DNA from: JAHIKV01 sp963733145
Lineage (GTDB): Bacteria; Planctomycetota; Planctomycetia; Pirellulales; Thermoguttaceae
Assembly: GCA_963733145.1 (NCBI GenBank)
Contig: CAVTCJ010000001.1
Span: 124,001 to 188,000 of the forward strand
DNA: 64,000 nt
Direction of reading: 5' to 3'
Position 1 is the stretch's first letter; the number at the start of each line of letters is the position of its first letter. Below, piece by piece: positions 37,043 through 45,619 of this stretch. The translations under genes and the position numbers were made by a program. The notes beneath the pieces are model-generated. The model was not told the DNA's origin, did not search any database, and saw only the letters and a program-made list of their open reading frames with translations.

Positions 37043-37484
37043 GCACTCCGGCCCAGACGTAAATACTCCTATCGTTGTGCCGACGGATTATATCGAACTG
37101 ATCCGGCAATTGCCGCTGTTGCCGATTGAATCGGCCGAAGTCCATCGGCGCGCGCTGTCGTTGGCCAACATGCTTCTGACGCAAAAGGCTCGCGCGGGCA
37201 AACTGTCTCACGGAACGGCGGGCTACCTTTCGGTGCTCCTGGATCTGCTGGAAAATTACGAGAAGTCGAAGTATCCGCGCCGGCGGGTCGGCGACGGCGA
37301 GATGCTGGCCCACTTGATCGAGGCCAAGAGCGTTACTCAGGCGCAAGTCGAGCGCGACACCGGCATTGCCGCCCCCACGATCTCCGCCGTAATAGCCGGC
37401 CGACGAAGACTAACCCGCGATCAGATCGGAACTCTCTCAGCCTACTTTCACGTGGCGCCGACGGTGTTCGCTTTTGGCTCGTAG
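37023..37484 (+). CDS. higA: HigA-type antitoxin, XRE helix-turn-helix
   Basis: The 153-aa protein starts at ATG 37023 (MSVNVTKHSGPDVN). A helical N-terminal region (residues about 15-95) is followed by a Cro/XRE helix-turn-helix (MLAHLIEAKSVTQAQVERDTGIAAPTISAVIAGRRRLTRDQIGTLSAYF, about 100-148). It binds HigB and represses the shared promoter. The frame is intact. The following 190 bases (37485-37674) show no gene. Confidence 0.9.
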   Translation: MSVNVTKHSGPDVNTPIVVPTDYIELIRQLPLLPIESAEVHRRALSLANMLLTQKARAGKLSHGTAGYLSVLLDLLENYEKSKYPRRRVGDGEMLAHLIEAKSVTQAQVERDTGIAAPTISAVIAGRRRLTRDQIGTLSAYFHVAPTVFAFGS

Positions 37485-37674
37485 GCAATGCAGTAGGTGA
37501 GTGTATTTAGTATTTCGCCAGGCCTCTGTTTGGCGGATTTTTCCTTCCTTTGGCATATTGCCGCGTTCCCCCATCTTAACGCCGGAAAATTTTCACTGAC
37601 CGGCAGCCCCCTCGCGAACCGAATAATCAGGAAACTGACTACACGGTTTCGCTCTGCGCCATTAGGGGGGAAGG

Positions 37675-38571
37675 ATGGGGTTTACGAGCCGGATGCCTGC
37701 CGATTCCGCACCATTGTCGAGCCACCTCGCGCCGGCGGCGCGTATCGCGACACTCCTCGTGGTGTTTGTGCTGGCATTGGCATTAAGCCGGTCCGCCGTG
37801 GCCGCGGGACCGCGTCTTGCCCGCACTGGGGGCTCGACTGCCGCCGACACCAGCGACGCCACCCGCCGGGAGGCGCTCAAAGCGATTCCGCTCGATAAAC
37901 TCGATCCGGCGGATCGGGCCAAGGTCGATGCGGTGCTGGAGAACATCAGTGTTTTTCGCCGCATGCCGCAAAAGGTGATCGACTGCGATCCCAGCATGTA
38001 CCTCTTTCTGATCCGCCATCCCGACGTAATCGTCAACATCTGGGAACTGATGAAGATCAGCAAATTGCAACTGCGGCAGACCGACGACCGGCGGTTCACC
38101 CTCTCCGAGCCGGACGGCGTGACCGTCAAGTTGGAGTTCGTCCACCAGAGCTTCGACACGCACGTGCTGTACGGCGAGGGGACCTATCGGGGGCCGTTGC
38201 TGGCCCGGCCGGTAAAGGGCCGCGGAGTGCTGGTCCTCAAGACCGGATACGTCCGCGAGACCAACGGGCGATACTACATCACCAATCGCTTGGACTGTTT
38301 CCTCAGCGTCGAACCGCTGGGGGCGGAATTGGTGACGAAGACCGTTTCGCCGCTGTTGGGCCACACGGCCGACAACAACTTCGTCCTCTCGGCGGCCTTC
38401 CTCGGCAGCCTTTCCCGCACCGCCGAATTGAACAGCCGCATCGTCCGGACGCTGGCCACGAAGCTGGAGCACGTGCAGCCGAAGGTCCGCGCGCGGTTTG
38501 CCAAAGTGGCCGAGGAGGTGGAGGAGAAGGCCGAAGTCGCCGCGCGGTCGAACGATAAGCTGAAACGCTGA
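37675..38571 (+). CDS. Secreted protein of unknown function, planctomycete type
   Basis: 298 aa. A signal peptide (about 22-44, ARIATLLVVFVLALALSRSAVAAG) is followed by a domain with EALKAIPLDKLDPADRAKVDAVLENISVFRRMPQ, FLIRHPDVIVNIWELMKI, and strands such as VTVKLEFVHQSFDTHVLYG and NGRYYITNRLDCFLSVEPLGAELV. The C-terminus is charged and helical (LEHVQPKVRARFAKVAEEVEEKAEV). I do not recognise a characterised family. The frame is intact and the gene is probably monocistronic. Confidence 0.65.
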   Translation: MGFTSRMPADSAPLSSHLAPAARIATLLVVFVLALALSRSAVAAGPRLARTGGSTAADTSDATRREALKAIPLDKLDPADRAKVDAVLENISVFRRMPQKVIDCDPSMYLFLIRHPDVIVNIWELMKISKLQLRQTDDRRFTLSEPDGVTVKLEFVHQSFDTHVLYGEGTYRGPLLARPVKGRGVLVLKTGYVRETNGRYYITNRLDCFLSVEPLGAELVTKTVSPLLGHTADNNFVLSAAFLGSLSRTAELNSRIVRTLATKLEHVQPKVRARFAKVAEEVEEKAEVAARSNDKLKR

Positions 38572-38626
38572 CGAGTAGGGTGGGACAAGCTCTAGCGCGG
38601 TCCCACCAAAGCGGCATATTGCGGCT

Positions 38627-40230
38627 TCAACGCGAAAACTCCGCCGCCGCCACGTCCTTGATCCGCTTCAGGTCCAACTTGCCGGTTCCCAACACGGGAA
38701 TTGACTCGACGCGGCGAAAGCTCTCCGGCGAGGGAATCCACAACGGGGGCAATTCGCCCGCCGACAACTGGCGGCAAATCTCCTCGGGACTGCGCCCCAG
38801 ATCGGTGTGCAAGACGACGAGCCGCTCGCCTTTTTTGGGGTCGGGCAGGGACGTGACCACGAACGTCCGCTCTTCGTCGCTAAGCTCCAGGGCGCCGGCA
38901 ATGGCCTCTTCCACGCGCAGGTGCGGCACCATTTCGCCGCCGATCTTCGAGAAACGGCTGATCCGGCCGGTGATCTTGATGAACCCCTGGGCGTCGATCT
39001 CGGCCACGTCGCCGGTGGTGTACCAGCCGTCGTGGAGGACTTCGGCGGTCAACTCCGGCCGGCCGTAGTAGCCTTTCATTACGTTCGGACCCTTGACGAG
39101 CAACATGCCCGAGCGGTTCGGGCCCAGGTCCGCGCCGGACTCGAGATCGACGACCTTTACAGTCACGCCCGGCAGAGGCCGGCCGACGGTCCCCTCCTTG
39201 GCCCAATCGCTCGGCGCGCCGAGCGCACGGTTGGCGGGAATGTTGGCCGAAACGACCGGCGAGGCTTCCGTTACGCCGTAGCCCTCGACGGGGCGAATGC
39301 CGAAGCGCTGCTCGAAGGACTCGGCCAGCTCAGGCGGAAGCCGCTCGGCCCCGGTGACGATGACTTCCATCCGCGCGAAATCCTCCGGTCGCAGCGCCGC
39401 AGATAGGTGCGCAGGAACGTGGGCGGAGTGACCATGATCGTGGCCCCGTGGCGGCGGCAGAGCTTGCCCACCTCGCGGCCATCGAGCGGATTGAAGTGAT
39501 AAATCCCCCGCGGCGGCAGCGCCAACGGCGCCCAGAACGTCACCGTGTAGCCGAAGGCGTGGAACATCGGCAGAACGCCCAGCAGCACGTCCTTCTCGGA
39601 AAGGTGGATGATCCGGTCGAAGGCCGCGACGTTCGAGCCGACGTTGCGTTGGGTGAGCATCACTCCCTTGGGACGGCCGGTCGATCCGGAGGTGAAAATG
39701 ATCGTCAACAGGTCGTCGCCGTCAATCTCGGTCAGTCCGAGCCGCTTTTCCAGCGACGCGATCGGCGCCAGCCAAGCCGATGCGGCGGCGGCGAGCTTGT
39801 CGGTCCACGAGACCTTGGCCTTGAAGTCCTCCATGTAGACCGCTTCGGCGCCGAGCTTCAGATCGAGCTTCTCGACAAAGCGGCGGCTGGTCAACACGTG
39901 GCGGATGCCGCACTGCGCGATGCAATCGTTGATGACGTCGGCGGCGAGGGTGTAGTTGAGATTCACCGTCACGCGGCGGTCGATCGACAGCGCGGCATTG
40001 GCCACGACCGCGGCCGCCGCGGGGGGCAACAGCAGACCGACGTTCCGCTCGTCCGGCGCGAGGACTTCCCGGCGCAACAGCCGGCGGAGAATCAGCGTCC
40101 GGGTCAAGAGGCCCGCGCCGGTAAGCTCCGCGCCGGTGGAGTCGGTCACCTTCGGCCGCCGCATCTGCCGCCGGCAGGTGCGGAGGAATTCACGCGGCAG
40201 AATCAGTTCTGGGGAAGATGCGTTGGTCAT
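38627..40230 (-). CDS. AMP-forming acyl ligase (acyl-ACP/acyl-CoA synthetase; one frameshift)
   Basis: It starts at ATG 40230 (MTNASSPELILPREFLRTCRR). ANL-superfamily motifs: TIIFTSGSTGRPKGVMLTQRN (P-loop, about 175), the second motif GYGVTEASPV, YTTGDVAEIDAQGFIKITGRISRFSKIGGEMV (hinge), and the catalytic lysine in LGTGKLDLKRIKD near the C-terminus. The frame changes near 39395. About 534 aa. The short N-terminus and the GEMVPH hinge resemble the acyl-ACP synthetase half of Aas (2-acylglycerophosphoethanolamine recycling). It activates a fatty acid with ATP; the acceptor is not certain. Confidence 0.85.
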
Positions 40231-40360
40231 TTCGTAAGGTTGGATTGTCGTTATCGGCGGTGTTTTGTCAAGCATCCGCCGCGAGAATGGGAAGGCATTG
40301 GGCCATGCCCCGGTGAGGCGAAAGGGGGTTGCCCGGGAACATTTCTTGGGTACGATCCGA

Positions 40361-40493
40361 ACACTACTGCGCAAGGTCGGTAGTCGCGTGAAAGGGGACA
40401 GGCACCGTGTCTGTGCCGTTTCTCCAACTGCTAAAACAACTTGTGACACGGAGCCAGTCCCCATTTTCCCGCCAACCTTGCGCAGTAGTGCTA
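40361..40493. repeat. Palindrome with ACTACTGCGCAAGGT / ACCTTGCGCAGTAGT ends
   Basis: Outer arms of 15 exact bases, with inner AAAGGGGACAGGCACCGTGT / ACACGGAGCCAGTCCCC arms. It is another member of the GGGGACAG-type repeat family and lies between the acyl ligase and a toxin-antitoxin remnant. Confidence 0.85.
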
Positions 40494-40533
40494 ATAGGCG
40501 TAAATCATGATCCAGCCGTGAATGGGTGATACA

Positions 40534-40734
40534 ATGGACACCATCGGTGAAGTTCAAGAAGCGGTGCGGGCCCTTCCCGGGGAGGAGTTCGTCGCGTTCT
40601 CTTCCTGGTTTGAGCAATATGAGGAGGAGCGGTGGGACCGCCAGATTGAGCGCGATCAGAAGTCGGAGCCATTGCGGTCCATGATGGAGAAGGCCCGAGC
40701 CGATTTCGAGGCGGGCAAATGCAAACCCCTCTGA
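40534..40734 (+). CDS. Small antitoxin-like protein
   Basis: 66 aa (MDTIGEVQEAVRALPGEEFV), starting at ATG 40534 or four codons earlier at 40522. The sequence (IGEVQEAVRALPGEEFVAFSSWFEQYEEERWDRQI...) is the short, acidic antitoxin type that precedes RelE/ParE-like toxins in many genomes. The next frame overlaps its end and encodes the toxin N-terminus (see 40719), which is broken. Confidence 0.7.
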   Translation: MDTIGEVQEAVRALPGEEFVAFSSWFEQYEEERWDRQIERDQKSEPLRSMMEKARADFEAGKCKPL

Positions 40735-40790
40735 ATCATTTCGCCAGCGCCGACTACTGGCCACTTTACTATCGCTTGCCCGCTGAGTTT
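40719..40790 (+). pseudogene. Remnant of a RelE/ParE-like toxin (N-terminus only)
   Basis: ATG 40719 overlaps the antitoxin end by 16 bases and encodes MQTPLNHFASADYWPLYYRL, matching the start of toxins of the type HHFAxxxFWxxYxxLPxE. After about 23 codons the sequence runs into the 3' end of the minus-strand DUF481-like gene, so the body of the toxin is missing. It is likely a deletion remnant. Confidence 0.65.
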
Positions 40791-40805
40791 ATCCCGCCGC
40801 CCCCC

Positions 40806-41815
40806 TCAGAACTTCCACATCAGCATCAAAGCGTAATCCAGGTCGTTCGCCTTGAAGCCCTTGGGCACGCTGTTGTAACGCTCTAATAGCCCCACACGGA
40901 GATGCAGATTGTGTTCCTCGTCCAGGAGCACCTCCCAAGCGGCCTGGGTGCGGAGACGGTAGTGGGTGAAGTATGTCACGTCGGGCGCGTACTCCATCGT
41001 GCCGATAAACTTCTGACGCTTGCTGAGTTGGGTTTCAAACTGCAGCCCGAACACCGCTTCCGGGACGATCTCACCGTTCTCGGGACCGCCGAACTCGTGG
41101 GAAAAGCCGCCGCCGAACCGGCCGATAAAGGTGGTCTTTTCCCGGTCGATGATCCGGTAGCCGACGCCCAGGTCCGACGTGTCGCGCACGTCGAACGGCT
41201 GGAACTTATCGTATTCCACCGTCTCGTGAAAGAACACGGACCACCGCGACACGTCGAGCAGTTGCTCCTCGCGGCCGTCGAAGAATAGCCGTTCCTCGGT
41301 GACGACGGATTTCGACGTCTGTCCGGTGAAGTCCAGCCCCAGGGTCAATACGTTGAGTTTGGTTTTCCGCTGGCTATGGGCGCCGCAACGAAAATTGAAG
41401 GTCTCGGTGTTGCCTTCCGAGCCGTCCGTGCCCAGGTCGAAGCTGCCGCTCCAGAGCTTTATCTTCTCGGGCGGCTTCACGGTGAAATGCCCGTCACCGG
41501 CGGGTACGTCGGAAGGCGCTGCGGGAACCTCGCCCGACAGAGGAGGAGCCTTCTTCACCGCCGACTCCGGCCGTGGGGTGGGAATCATCTCGTAACGCGG
41601 CACCACCAGGGCCGGCGGATCCTGAAAGGGGATGTCCGTGCGCGCCCGACGGCGACAGCGACAAGGAGGGAAAATCGCTCACCGGCGGCAAGCGCCAGAT
41701 CTCCGGCCCGAAAAATTGCTTGTCGAGCGCAGTCGTCCGCGTTCTGGGCATACGCCCAAGTGGCGGCCGCCGTCACGCTCAATAGCACTAGTAATAACCA
41801 GCGTTGTCTGATCAT
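40806..41815 (-). CDS. DUF481-like outer-membrane beta-barrel protein (two frameshifts)
   Basis: The best start is ATG 41815 (MIRQRWLLLVLLSVTAAATWAYA, signal peptide). The frame then changes near 41740 (ALDKQFFGPEIWRLPPVSD) and 41650, and joins the long C-terminal part (KLWSGSFDLGTDGSEGNTETFNFR onward). That part has the DUF481 pattern of paired amphipathic strands (TSDLGVGYRIIDREKTTFIGRFGGG; FETQLSKRQKFIGTMEYAPDV) and ends in an aromatic residue (LMLMWKF). It should sit in the outer membrane; function unknown. Confidence 0.7.
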
Positions 41816-41944
41816 AGACCTTCCCGGCGCACAGCTTCCTCTGTGAACTCGGCGGACGGTATCAAAAACCGGGAAATACGGCAAGTGCGACCGCAACCGG
41901 CAATCGAGGTGTAAGATATTTCCCTAAATTATACAGGCAATTTT

Positions 41945-42031
41945 CTCTCCGCTCCCTTTGGGAGATACGCAAATGGTGCAGGTTTGGTTCTTTTCTCCCC
42001 ACTCCCTTTGGGAGAGGGGCCGGGGGTGAGG
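41945..42031. repeat. CTCCCTTTGGGAGAGGGG(CC) repeat, two adjacent partial copies
   Basis: CTCCCTTTGGGAGATACG near 41957 and CTCCCTTTGGGAGAGGGGCC with GGGGGTGAGGGC at about 42001-42031. This is a non-coding copy of the repeat that is translated in pyk and in the oxoprolinase gene. It lies in the 294-base gap between two minus-strand genes. Confidence 0.75.
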
Positions 42032-42109
42032 GCTTGGCGACCCTGCGCAAAATAAGACAAACTGCATCCCCCTCGTGCTTGTAGCGCATGGGCTCCACCG
42101 AAAACCCGT

Positions 42110-43357
42110 TCAGGCCGGCTCGTCGAGCGACTTGCCCCGCGTCTCGGGCAGCAGCAGGGCCACCAGCGTTCCCGCCAGGAAGCACGCCGAGGTTGTGGCC
42201 AGGGCGGGGCCCACGCCCCCGACGCCGGCCAGCATGCCGATCGTCAGCGGCGCCAAGGCGCTGGCCGCCCGGCCGAGGTTGTAGCTAAGACCCTGCGCCG
42301 TGGCCCTGATCTCGGTCGGAAACAACTCGGCCAGCAGCGCGCCGAAGACGCTGAAGTAGCCGTGGCCCACGAATCCCAGCACCGGTCCCAGCACCATCAG
42401 GGCGGCCGGACTCCGCCAACAGGCCGTAGCACGGCGTGATAGCTGCGGCGGCGAGCAGGAAGGCAATGAAAGTGGGCCGCCGCCCGAAGCGATCGGACAG
42501 CAGGCCGAAAGTCAGATAACCGGCCAGCGCACCGAGCTGCATGGGTATGATCCAGCCGACCGACTTGATCAGCCCCAGCCCCACGCCCCCTTTTTCAACC
42601 GGCGCGGCCAGATAGTTGGGCAACCAGGTGAATAGCCCCCAATAGGCGAACATGACCGTCGAGTCTGAGCGCCACGGCCAGCAGCAGATTCTTCAATACC
42701 GCGGGCTTGCGCCAATCGCGAAAAACGACGACTTCCGCCGGCGGGTCTGCGACCAGAGCGCGGCTCAGCGACTTCCTTGCGGATCCAAAGGACCAGCAGC
42801 GCGGGCAGGACGCCGGCCGCGAAGAGCCACCGCCAGCCGAAGAGCGGAATGACGATTGCCGCGAGGATCGCCGCCAGGATGTATCCCACGGCCCAGCCCG
42901 ACTGCATGATGCCGATGGCCTTGCCGCGATGTTTCGCCGGCCAGCTCTCGCTGACCAGCACGGCGCCGGCGGCCCATTCCCCGCCCATGCCCAGTCCCAG
43001 CAGCGAGCGCCAGACGATCAACTGCGTCACGCTGCCGGCGGTGGCCGTGCCCAGCGAGCAGAAGGAATAGATCAGTATCGTAGCCATCAGCGCCCGGCTG
43101 CGGCCGACGCGGTCGGCCACGACGCCGAAGATGATGCCGCCGACCGAGGAGGTCAACAGCGAGACGGTCACCAGCAACCCCGCCGTGTCGAGTCCGAAGC
43201 CGAACTCCTTTTGCAGCGTGGGAATGGCCATCAGATAGATGACAAAGTCCAGGGCGTCGAGCATCCACCCCGCCTGCGCCGCCAGCAGCGTTTTCCATTG
43301 CGCGGCGGTCAGGTCGCGATGCCACGGGCCGGGGGATTCGTTGGGTGTTGGTTGCAC
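42110..43357 (-). CDS. MFS transporter, sugar/organic-acid:H+ symporter type (about three frameshifts)
   Basis: It starts MQPTPNESPGPWHRDLTAAQ at 43357. The N-terminal half is complete (WMLDALDFVIYLMAIPTLQKEF; GVVADRVGRSRALMATILIYS; RSLLGLGMGGEWAAGAVLVSE). The C-terminal half is pieced together across breaks near 42770, 42660 and 42415 (MFAYWGLFTWLPNYL; FGLLSDRFGRRPTFIAFL; ALLAELFPTEIRATAQGLSYNLGRAA; LLLPETRGKSLDE). About 416 aa. The GxxADRxGRR and RGxGxGGEW motifs place it with the metabolite:H+ symporters; the solute is unknown. Confidence 0.78.
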
Positions 43358-43426
43358 GGCGATTGGGTCTGCCCTTGATTTGTCGGTTGATGAGGATACT
43401 GGTGCGTGTCTCCCAATATATCCATT

Positions 43427-43503
43427 TAGCCCCCGGTGAATACACCGGGGGCACGATCCGGAGAAATCGCAAACGTTGCCCCCGCTGTATTCACCGGGGG
43501 CTA
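43427..43503. repeat. TAGCCCCCGGTGAATACACC / GGTG(T)ATTCACCGGGGGCTA palindrome
   Basis: Inverted ends of about 27 bases with few mismatches and a 22-base centre. It lies in the gap upstream of the MFS gene. The end motif TAGCCCCCGG is shared with the element split by MITE-B at 28909-29111. Confidence 0.8.
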
Positions 43504-43521
43504 TTGATGCTCAGAAAACTA

Positions 43522-43607
43522 ATGCAACACCCGTTTAGCGGCCGTCGGCACGACGGCCCGTGTTCAGCCGCTGGCCGACGTGCCGTCGGCCGCTAAACAG
43601 TTGCATT
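43522..43607. repeat. GTTTAGCGGCCGTCGGCACG / CGTGCCGTCGGCCGCTAAAC palindrome
   Basis: Inner arms are 20 exact bases; outer ATGCAAC / GTTGCAT also pair. It is placed directly downstream of the oxoprolinase gene and next to the element at 43427. Confidence 0.82.
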
Positions 43608-43672
43608 ACTTATCCGACTGTCGATAAATGGTTGTTTGGGTGATTGTTTCCAAAATCCGAGAATGGATAGAA

Positions 43673-45612
43673 TTATGTGGGCGGCTTTCCGAACCCGCCG
43701 CCCCCGGGGGTCTGAATGGTGAGCACGTCGCCGGGATGGGCGGTGAAACTGACGGCGGCCGGGAGGGCTTCCGTCGCTCCGTCGGCGCAGCGATCTATTG
43801 TGCCCCAGTGCGCCGGCCTGGCCCCCTTCGAGACTGTATGGCGCGTAAGGACCACGGCGCTGGGTAAGCAACGAGACCTTCAGGTCGGCGAGGAACTCGA
43901 TGCGGCGAACGGCCCCGTCGCCGCCGCGGCGTAGGCCTGCTCCGCCGGACCCGCGACGGATGGAGAACTCCCACAGCCGCACGGGGTAGCGTTGTTCGAG
44001 AACCTCGGGGTCGGTGGCCCGGGTGTTCGTCATGTGGGTGTGGACCGCGTCCGCCCCGTCGGCCTCCGGCGTGGCCCCCGCGCCGCCGCAGATCGTTTCG
44101 TAATAGCCGCTCGTCCCGTTGCCGAACAGGAGGTTGTTCATGGTCCCCTGGCTGGCGGCGGCGATTCCCAATGCGCCCAGGATAACGTCGACAATGCGCT
44201 GTGAGGTCTCGACGTTGCCGCCGACCACGGCGGGGCACTCCGCGGGCGATCGCGCCGGGAGGCGGATTGAGCAGGCACTCCGGCACGACGATCCGGATCG
44301 GCGCGAGCACGCCCTGGTTCAAGGGGATGTCCTCTTGGATCAGGCAGCGGAGGCAGTACATGACGGCCGCGGTGACGATGGCCCGGTTGGCGTTCAGGTT
44401 GCCGGGCAGGACGGGCCCGGTGCCGGTGAAGTCGATCACGGCCCTCACCCCCGGCCCCTCTTCCAAAGGGCGATGGGAGCATTCGGCCCTCACCCCCGGC
44501 CCCTCTCCCAAAGGGCGAGGGGAGCATTCGGCCCTCACCCCCGGCCCCTCTCCCAAAGGGCGAGGGGAGCATTCGGCCCTCACCCCCGGCCCCTCTCCCA
44601 AAGGGCGAGGGGAGCATTCGGCCCTCACCCCCGGCCCCTCTCCCAAAGGGCGAGGGGAGCATTCGGCCCTCACCCCCGGCCCCTCTCCCAAAGGGCGAGG
44701 GGAGCATTCGGCTCTCACCCCCGGCCCGTCTCCCAAAGGGAGAGGGGAGCTTTCGGCCCTCACCCCCGGCCCCTCTCCCAAAGGGCGATGGGAGCATTCG
44801 GCCATCATCCCCAGCCCCTTTTCCAAAGGGAGAGGGGAGTTTTCGTCGGCAATGGTGATGGTCACAACGATCGGCGAGCCGTCGTCGAGATGGTCGGTGA
44901 ACTGGTAGCGGCCCGGGGTGAGCCCGGCCAGCGCGGCCCGCATCTTCTGCTCCGCCGCGCGCGTTGGATATGGCCCATGTACGCACTGACCACGTCCCAC
45001 GAGTAGCGGTCGATCAGGCGGAGCAGGTCTTGCACCCCCTGGCGATTGGCGGCGATCTGCGCGGCGACGTCGGCCAGATTGTCGTGGATGTTTCTGGTCG
45101 GATACGGCCCGGCGAGCAGGGCCGCCTCCAAACGGTCGAATCGCGGCCGGCCGGCGTCGACCAGCTTGAGGTTCCGAATCACCGCGCCCTCCTCGGCCAG
45201 GTTTGTGGAGAAAGGGGGCATCGAGCCGGGCGTCTTGCCGCCGATCTCCGCATGGTGCGCCCGGCTGGCCGTGAAAAACAGCAGCCGCCCCGTGCCGGGA
45301 TCGTGTAGCGGAGTGACCACGGTAACGTCGGGCAGGTGCGAGCCGCCGCCGTACGGGTCGTTGGTCACAAACACGTCGCCCGGCCGGATCTCGGGATTTT
45401 CGCGGAGGATGTGCCGCACCGTTTCGCCCATCGCGCCCGAGGTGCACCGGAATGTGCGGCGCGTTCACCACCAGATCGCCCGCCGGCGTAAACAGGGCGC
45501 AACTGAAATCGAGCCGCTCCTTCACGTTCACGCTGGTGGCCGTGTTCCGCAGCGTGACTCCCATCTGCTCGGCGATGCCGACGAAGTGATTGTTGAAGAC
45601 TTCGAGCATCAC
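43673..45612 (-). CDS. Hydantoinase B/5-oxoprolinase, C-terminal half (several frameshifts, in-frame 45-bp array)
   Basis: It begins MMLEVFNNHFVGIAEQMGVTLRNTATSVNVKERLDF and continues over breaks near 45435, 44970, 44245 and 43850. Readable blocks: ENPEIRPGDVFVTNDPYGGGSHLPDVT; AEIGGKTPGSMPPFST; GNLNANRAIVTAAVMYCLRCL; GNGTSGYYETICGGAGA; RRGSGGAGLRRGGDGAVRRIEF; and the end DVLTIQTPGGGGFGKP. This is the HyuB domain, which with HyuA opens cyclic amides (hydantoins or 5-oxoproline) using ATP. The frame upstream (ETTESDP before MLEVFNN) suggests both halves were one fused 5-oxoprolinase chain. An array of nine 45-bp units is translated inside it. Confidence 0.82.
44440..44840. repeat. Tandem array of about nine 45-bp units, in frame in the HyuB domain
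   Basis: The unit contains CCCCTCTCCCAAAGGG plus GAGCATTCGGCCCTCAC. On the coding (minus) strand it reads ECSPRPLGEGPGVRA per 15 codons. Five central units are identical or nearly so; the outer four have diverged (e.g. PLEKGLGMMA, PLGDGPGVRA). Being a multiple of three, the array keeps the frame; it is also open in other frames on both strands, which creates long spurious ORFs. Confidence 0.92.
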
Positions 45613-45619
45613 CGGGTCC

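Noticed and set aside
44440..44840. Possible CRISPR array (regular 45-base period)
   Set aside because: The whole 45-base unit repeats without unique spacers, it lies inside a protein gene, and no cas genes are nearby. It is a plain tandem repeat.
44119..45006. Long plus-strand ORF (about 295 aa) and a second minus-strand frame over the 45-bp array
   Set aside because: The 45-bp unit is open in several frames, so it creates long ORFs by itself. Only the frame matching conserved HyuB blocks on both sides is supported.
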